A stretch of DNA of 64,000 bases from Symbiodinium kawagutii (taxonomy: Eukaryota > Sar > Dinophyceae > Suessiales > Symbiodiniaceae), in the NCBI GenBank assembly GCA_009767595.1, contig VSDK01026319.1, forward strand, positions 134,035-198,034, in the 5' to 3' direction. The notes below the pieces were generated by a model. That model saw nothing but the letters and a program-made list of their open reading frames with translations. It did no database searches and had not been told where the DNA came from. Made by a program: the position numbers and the translations under genes. Numbering within the stretch: the first letter of the stretch is position 1; each line of letters starts with the position of its first letter. Of the stretch, positions 22,137 through 31,100 are shown in pieces.

Positions 22137-25100
22137 CTGATGGTGATGGTGATGGTGATGGTGATGGTGATGGTGATGGTGATGGTGATGATGATGAGGA
22201 TGATGAGGAGGAGACCATCGAGGAAATCTATCCCAGGCCGGACCACCGTCAAATCCAAACGACGCCATCCAGCCGTGCCACAGGGAATGTTGCTTCTCCT
22301 CGTCTCATGCCGTCGGGCCCTGGCATAACAGGCTGATGGATACAGTGTTCGTGGAGGCTCCTCAACTGATAGAGATAGTGAATGCGCCAGGTCCAAACCA
22401 GCCGGGACAACGAGCAAAGACCGGAGCAGACACAAATCCTACTCGACGTTTCGAATGCTCCTGTGTCAATTTTGGCTGACGCGTCTCGACGCTGATGGAA
22501 TGTATGGCAGAAAACTGTTGGTGTCATGTTGGTGTGCAAAAACAGGGAACGCACCAATGGGCCATTTGCTGACAAGAAAATCCATCAACCAATGAGCCTC
22601 CAACTTTTCTCAGTGACTAACAAATCATGCTCCCCAGCCCATCCCTTTACACCTGTCAGGTTACAATGCACTAAATATACTCTCTCTCTCAACCAATATG
22701 CGTCGACTCTCTCGCTTTGGTAGACATTAGGCTTTATTCTGAGAAACCTTTCGAGGTCATCTGAAAGGGTCACCTGTACCAATCAATTGCTTGGATGATC
22801 ATTGGTTTCTGCAAAATCATCTCATCTTTACACTAAGTGTATTCACCGGCAATCTCCATATCAATCATCTATCTCTTGCCGATCACCTTGGGTCACAATG
22901 TTCCGGTCCTTGTATCAAATCGCGGTCAAATCACAACTGCTCACTTGTGAAGCCGCTGAGTAGATCTCCCCAACATGGTGGCCGTGGTTTGCAGGGGTCC
23001 CTAGCCAGCCACGCCCAGGCCACGCCATGAACCATGCACCATGATTGACCATGATTTTGATTATTGTTTACTTCGATTAGTCATGGTGACCTGCATCAAA
23101 CCAACACAGTATTGCCCAACATTCACAATGCACCAGTTGATTACCAACCATTGAATTTCTTGGATTCTCATGCGAGAAGTCCTCGGCCAACTCACGCGAG
23201 ATGTTTGGCGAGACAGTGGAGCATGACACGTGGATAGCACCTGGGTCAGCCATTGGCCAAATCTCATAGATGCGATTGGTTGACATCTGGTTTAGCACGC
23301 GAGCAAAGTCGTGGTATGCCAGAAAAAACGTTGATATTGCTCATCACATCGGGTTGTCAAACTGTGGTGCCACCGGTTACTGGCAACTGCGAGGTGGCAC
23401 TTAGTGGCAGTAGCCAAACACACACAAGAAATCAACACAAATGTGCTGCTAGAATCCCTTGTTTAGAGTTTTGAAGTCGCCAGTGGTTCCAAGTCCAAAC
23501 ATAAACGCGGCACTGCCAGTGCTGTTGCCTTTGAAATCCAATACTTCATCATTAGTCAATTGTTGAGAGACCTGTGCTGGTGAAAATTGCAAACATTTTG
23601 TTGTCCAAATCAGCTGAGTCTTGTTTTGGATTCGTGGTTCCTTTCCCCAAACGATAGACACTTTCTCTCAAATGGATGGCACAATGAAACAACAAGTTCC
23701 GAAGTACTGCAGTGTACATTTTCAGTTTCAATTATCCGTAAGTGCCATCATCTAACCATCACTAACTATGATTGAGCCATTATGAAATACTGACTATGTA
23801 ACCTTTCTTAATCAACATTCACCACTTCAACACACTAACATTCTGTTCCGGCACAAGAGGCGACCACGATGGTTTCAACACCCTGCGGTTGGCGGCGCCT
23901 TCACCTTGGCTTTGCAGTGCCGGAAGCAACTCCTCCGTGACAGCACGCAGGATGCCGTCGTCGGGGAGGGCCGAGAAGACCACAGAGCAGCGCTGACCCA
24001 CCTCGCAGCGCTGATAGGTAGACAGATAGACAAACAAACAAACACAAATATAGATATGGCATGTGTACGTGCATATGTGTATTTATGAAATGTATTTGTA
24101 TACGTACATGTTTATGTTTATGCTAATAGGAATGTAAGTGTAAATGTAATATTATATGCACATGCAAATGCACATGTATGTGTCTATGTAAATGTATCTG
24201 TTTATGCCTATGTCGGTGTGCATGTAGCTACACATGAACATGTATATGAAAATATAATAGATGTTGTGTACATGTTGATGTAGATGTAGATGTTTATGTG
24301 AATGTCTCTGCCTGACGACATGTACATGTATGTCTATGACAATGTTTTTGTATATGTAGATGTAACTGTAATTGTTAATGTATATAACTGTGACAATGTC
24401 TATGTATACGTATATGCACGTGCACATATGCATGCGTGTGCTTATGTATATGTGTTTGCCTCTGTATATGTAAATGTAAATGTCTATGCCCATGTCGATA
24501 TGTATGTTATTTTGAATCTAAATGTATATGTATATGTTCATGAAAATGTAATGTATATGTAAATGTGCATGTCTATGTCGATGGCTATGTCTATGTCTTT
24601 GTACATGTATGAGGAGACCCTGCCGAAGCCAGATTTCCCGCACATATTTTTGGGCGCCTCAAAATTTCAGGTTGCGTTTTAAATTCACTCCTTGGGGAGT
24701 CCTTGCAAGGGGAGGGTTCCCGTAATACATCTTCACCTCGCAACTACAGCGGCGCACGCGAACTTGTTTTGATTTAATTGGTACCAGCGTGTCATATGAA
24801 AGTGAACGCCTTGTAACTGGTCCTATTTACTTCAATGCTTTGCAGATTTGAGCCTATTACAAACGCTTCTATTTACTTCAACCTGTGCTTTGCACGAATG
24901 GATGTACGCCTTACAAGATGAAAGAATCAAGCAACCGCGTAGACCGACAAGCTGTTTCAAGATTGCCTCGCCTGTGCGACACCAAACCCTTCCCGGCGCC
25001 TGCCAGCCACTGCAATTCAACCACAACTGCTGTTTTGACAGCTAGGCTGCGCTGGACCATGATGAACCAAAACCGCCAAATGGGCTGAAGATTGCTGGTT

Positions 25101-28100
25101 CGCAGTTGCTGCACCAGCACCTCGCCACAAGCAGCACTGGCCACCCCGTAATGGCAGGATCGATCTTTCAAAATTGGCCATTGCGGACTTTGCCGGTCGG
25201 CTTTGCAGCGCCCGCGGTGTGCTGTCTCAAGCAAGGATGTTGGAAGCGCAGGAAAAAGAGTTGGCACACATACATGTCACACTGTGTTTGGTTTTGATTT
25301 TAGCACATCGCTGCTTACTAACCTCGCTGTTTGCGCATTTCCCGTTTCACAACTTTCTTGATACCTTCTTCTGGGAAGGTCTTTCGGCGATTCCGGGCAA
25401 GCTAACAGCTTGGTAGTTAAACATTTTGTTGAGGCGGCGCCTGTATTTCCACGCGTCCAGTTGTTGCTGATTATAGCGACTTGAGCAATGAATAAAAAAA
25501 GCCCATTGGTGCTCTGCGTGGTCGCGACTTGTTCTTGCGCAACCAACCGCCCACGCTGTAGAGCTTCCATTTTCGGATGGGCTTGTATATACATTGTACA
25601 AGACTTTCGCGACCTTGTCTGACATTTGGTCGCGGTATAGCCGCCCGTAAAACTAGACTTTCGTATTGCGTCCACGTCAAACGCCTTTGGCGCGCAAGTT
25701 GGCACTTTTCCTCGATGACGGCTGACCTTTCTTTCACAGATCGATCTTCAACTCCATACAGCTTTTGCAGCTTTTCTTCCTCATCTTGCCTACACTTGGT
25801 GGTTCTGAATGCAGAGGCGATCTCCTGGGTATTGAAATACGGGTTTCTGTGTCCGCAGCCCCGGCAAACATCAGCCGAAGCATCGCAGTTGCCCTGGCAT
25901 TGATTGAAAACAGCTAGCTGGATTCAAAAGTAAATGAATGAAATCGCACATGCAGACTTTGGATTTATAAACTACAAGCAGCGCTCTCCGCAGAATCCAT
26001 ACGACGATTCACGGATGTCCATCATCTGATTCGTCGATCCTTGTTCCCCAGTGCGCTGATCGAATCGCTGTGAAACAAGGGCTGTTATGCTCAGAGAATC
26101 TTACCTGTGAGAAACTGAGGCTTGGACAGCGGTAGGGCTCCAAGGCGGTCTTTGGACAACTTTTGAAAGGGATTTGCAAAACCGAGGCACGCGGAATTTC
26201 GCCACTTTCGCATCTTCTTCTGGATTCCGATCCCTCTTTCGCAAAAGAACAGCAGCCTCCGCACAAAAGCTTGGCCACGTAAACGCTTCCACTTTCACAT
26301 AAATGGTTTGTTCTGGGAGGCATGCGACTACTGGCAGGATCAATCAGTATGAAAGCATGAATCATCAAGTGGCTTCGTAGATCGATGGAATTGATGTAAT
26401 AAGGCTATTCTACCATAAATAGAACCGTGGGTGGTTTGCTTTGATGTCCTTGCAAATCCGACGGTTTTATTGTCAAATCCTTGTAAATACTTGGAAAAAT
26501 TCTAGAGCAGAATTTGTGTAAAAGCAAGCCTATGCAAAAGGGTCCCACGCAAAGGCTGCGCAGCTTGACTTTTTCATTGCCATGATAGTGTCTCCATGCC
26601 CACATAATAACATCCTATCTTTTCCTTCAGTTTACTTGCAAATAGTTGTTGACTTTCCTTGGGTTTCCGTGGGTTTCTTTGGCGAATTCTTCTCTATCGT
26701 TGAAAAATTCAAGTTTTAAGGAAAAGTGCTTGGCAAAATATCCTTCATCCTTGGAAAAATCAAATGTTGGGGAAAGGTGCTCAAGCTTCTTTTGCGCCCA
26801 GTTATTTCTTCGCCATGTAGCTTTGAGAATATCCTACTGCAACATGTTCAAGGAAAACCTCTGACAGTGAATCCCCACAGCCATTGTAAGAAAAACGGCC
26901 GGCCTCTCTAAACTTCTTCACTTCGCTGCGATAAGTTTTATTGCATTGGTACTGGCTTCGGGGAACATGAAAGCAGGGAGGGAAAACATAAAAACACACT
27001 CAAACACAGCATAACGTGCGCGAAAACACATTGACAGACACGCACACGCACAAAAAAAACTGCCCTCAGACCAGAATACCTTCAAAACAATGAATAAAGG
27101 GTCAGGAAAAAATTGAAACCAATGAAAAACCCAGCATGACTAGATGCTCAAATGCGCTTTAAACATTTCAATGTCGGCACACGACATCTTTCTGGGCCCA
27201 CGGCTCACTCAGCGAAGATGATCGATCCACCATGGATGGTGGATTGGACCGACACCGTCACGGTCTGCAGAGGAGCTGGGCCCCCAACATGAAAATCCCC
27301 TTTGCTTATAAAATGTGTAATTGCTGCCTCGTTCACAAGGTCACCAGTGAAAGAGATGGCTTTTCAAATGCGCGAGCCAAGTCTTGAAAAGCAAAAACCC
27401 GCCAAAAACAAGGATCATCTTTTTTCATAAGTTCATCGACTGGGAAGCGTCGTGAACCCTTGCGTCTTGGCTTTGTAATTTGCACTGGATTCAAGCTTAT
27501 GGTTTTCAACCATTTCCGGGTTGTCCATACACGTGTCTTTGTTTCATAAAGCGCCTGACCTCAGTGCGGGGTACATTGCGCTAATGCTATGTCATTTTAT
27601 AAAACCGCTTCTGGACTCGAAATTACAGCTTCAATGCTTGTCGATACTTTACATTGCACCAGTGACATGTCATTCTACAAATCCCCCGAAAGGAGATGCT
27701 TCTTAACACGCTCTTCTATTCATTCCTCCTTGTCAGCTCCAAACACCCGCCCCCAAAGCCACCACCGGATGCCGCCTCGCCACGGCTGTAATTTTCCAGC
27801 CGCTTGGCGAGAAAACCCGCTGGAATGACGCCGTGCCACCTTTTGCAATGGGCTGTGGCTCAACTTTTGTGATGTCCTGTTTTTTTGTGCTGTTCGAGGG
27901 TTTTGCTAAAGATTTTCTAAAGTGTTTCTGGGGCAAAGTGCTCAAGCTTCTTTTGCGCCCATTTATTTGCTCGCCATGTGGCTGTTGAGAATATCCAACC
28001 GAAACATGTTCAAGGAAAACCTCTGACAAGTGAATCCCCGCAGTCGGTCGGCCTCTCTCAATTTCTTGACTTCGCTGCGATATAGGTGCGATTACATTCG

Positions 28101-31100
28101 GCCGTTGGCGCCATGGGTCTGAGTGGGTAACCTTGTGCGCTACGGTCCTGAGCCGCTCTTCGCACCAGGCCACTTTTTTGCACGTCTCTCATCAAAAAGT
28201 CCTGGAACGCCAAGCCAAACTATATATGTAATGACCGCCGCAGCCCCGCATCAATGACGGCATGCGCCCGTGACTTCGGGGATGCTTCTGCTTGATCTAA
28301 TTTTCCCTGCGGGCGCCGCCGCCACTCAAAAAATATGCTGGCTATGTCTATGTCTATGTAAATGTGAATGTATATGTATATGTCCGTGTATATGTCCGTG
28401 TATATGTCGTGTATATGCGCATGTATATGTATATTTGTATGTCTATGCATGTGTAAACTAAATGTATTTGTCTGTCTATGAAAATGTAATTGCGCATGAA
28501 TATGTAAATGTATTCGTAAATGTCTATGTACATGTAAATGTATATGAACATGTCCATGTACCTGTTTTTGCATATGTAAATGAAAATGTCTACGTCTATG
28601 CCTGGGTATGTAAATGTACATGTATATGTCTTTGTCTATGTCTATGCATTTGTATATGCATGTGTAAATGACTATGTCTTTGTCTATTTGTATGTCTATG
28701 AATCTATGTGTTTGTAAATGCCCACGGATCAAAAACCGCGCAAGCAAAACGTCCAGTTTGTATGTAGAAAGCGTGCTTAATGTTCATGCTACGTCATGCA
28801 TTGGGGGCGTGGGTGGGTCCTGGGGGCATGTCGATGTTCGTAACACGCTGCCGACAATGTGGATGCTACGTCATGCGTTGGGGCTGTGGTTGGGGGGTGG
28901 GGGGATGTTATATCGTCGACGCTGCGCGCCATGTGGTTGCTACGTCATACATTGGGGATGTGGGCGGGGTGTGGGGGCATGTTAGCATCGTTGCACGCTG
29001 TACATAGAGTTCGCAAATCTTGCACGCATCCGTTGCTCACCACAAAGGTGAGTTTGTAAAAAAAAGTGGCCCGAAACCGCTCCACAATCCTCTGCCATAC
29101 TGGCACGATCGATGCTGCTTTGTCAAAGAATTTGGGCCAAAGTCCGTGCACGCCAAGCACAAAGATGTAATGCTCTACTGTAAAGTCTGGCCATGGAGGT
29201 ATATCCAACAATGCAGGGACATGGCGAAAGAGAAGGCGCGCGCCTTGGACCATGGCTGAAAGCATGGCGTAGCTCCGACTAGTTTGATCCAAAATCTTCA
29301 TTTTCCATAGAAAAAACAACAATTTGCTAAAGAACGCCCAAAAAAAACGACGTCGTTGTTTGAAGCACATCACACACCAATTGTGTTGGTTTCGCTAAAG
29401 CAAAAACAATTGTCTTCCCAAAACAGCCATTTCACGAGCGCAGTTTCCGGTTCGCCGGGATGTATGTGTATGTGTATGAGCATATGTAAAATATATTCGA
29501 ATATAGATTGATATTGATATTGATATTGATATAGGTACTTTTATAAATATAGATATGGATATCAATAAAGATATGGATATCTATAGATATAGAAATTGAG
29601 CGTCTGTAGGTATGTGTATATAGATGTGTGGACGCAAAGCACACGGTAACATTTAGGTGTGTTTACATGTCATACGTTAAACATGTCGATGGCCAGCCTA
29701 ATTTGCAGACCACAAGGATGCTGCACATTTGCCACAAGACCAAACTGCACTGCACATTACAAAATTGATTTTTTTTTTTGGGGGTTACAGCATCAAAAAT
29801 GGTCAAGGGAGAATCACCATCAATAATGGTCATACTAGGAGAGGTCACCACAGCGGTGAGACTAGGGGAGAACCATCATCAATAAGAACGGTCATAATCA
29901 ATGATTTGGGGGGTCCTAAAAATTGGGAACCCTCAAAAATTGATAATTTGATAAGATTGAAAATGATTTGAACTGGATGATTTGGGGGGGTACCCCGGAA
30001 TTTGAAGAAACCGCCAAATGCCATGGCAACCCCCCCAACATCTCCCAACCCAATCAGATTCATCTCGTCATCTCTTGGGATGAAAAACTTGGGGATCGCT
30101 GAGCTGGAAGGGTCAAGCAGGCCAGCAAACAGAATTCGCAAAGCAAAAGATGTGCTCCAAATGTAGCTTGATTGACCTATATCAACCAATAAATGTACAT
30201 ATCAAAATATGTACGGTGGTTTCTCAAGTCATAGGGGTCCCCCAAATCATCCGTATACTAGTCATGTATAGTAATAAACCAATCATTTTTGGGGGTTCCC
30301 TGTTTTGAGAAACCACCAAATTGAGGTTGATTGTTCCAGATAGGGATGGAATATTTGTAGAACTAACTGCGAAATGAGCAAGCGAAGCCACCAAATGGAG
30401 AAGCATAGCCGCAGCACATCAGCCAAATCAAGAAGACCACGCGCACAATGGGACCGCCAGTATTCACAACAAAAATAGAGACAAGCAAAATAAAATCATT
30501 GACTGAATATCAAAACGACCCGAAACAAACGTCCGATGACACACCCACATCCAGCAACAGTGGTATTGAATGGCAGTGACTATCCAATCAAAATCGAAGG
30601 CATTTAGGGAATATCTATAAGCACACATATATCATTTGGATACTTCGCATAGAGTGTATATAATGTATATATATATATGTTATCAGCTGTAATTTTAAGG
30701 TACATAATCTGATGTATATATATATATATGCATAAACTCAATTGGATCTATTAGGTTTATATGATGTAGGTCATCATTTATTTGATATCATTCTCCACCA
30801 GTATTCACCATTGTTGATGGTAGCACTAGAAAACCATATTATACGAAACAATAAGGGTTAAGACCCCTATATAGTATGTTCAGATCTCCGCTCCGTTAGA
30901 AACGATAATTGATACTTATAAGAAACGATCTCCCCTATTCTTCACCATAACTACATTGTTGCTTATCATCCCCTATTATTCACAGCAGCCAAAACCCTTA
31001 GTCCTCCTGGCTATGATCCCCCATGATTGGTTGGGTAATATTGACCCATTGCCATATAGTTGGTATATGCTGGTATATCCCCTAGTATTGTTGCTGATTA

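Noticed and set aside
22034..22336. Acidic protein with a poly-Asp run
   Set aside because: The run is a (GAT)n microsatellite in a dehydrogenase intron, and the flanking coding signal is dehydrogenase exon 6 on the other strand.
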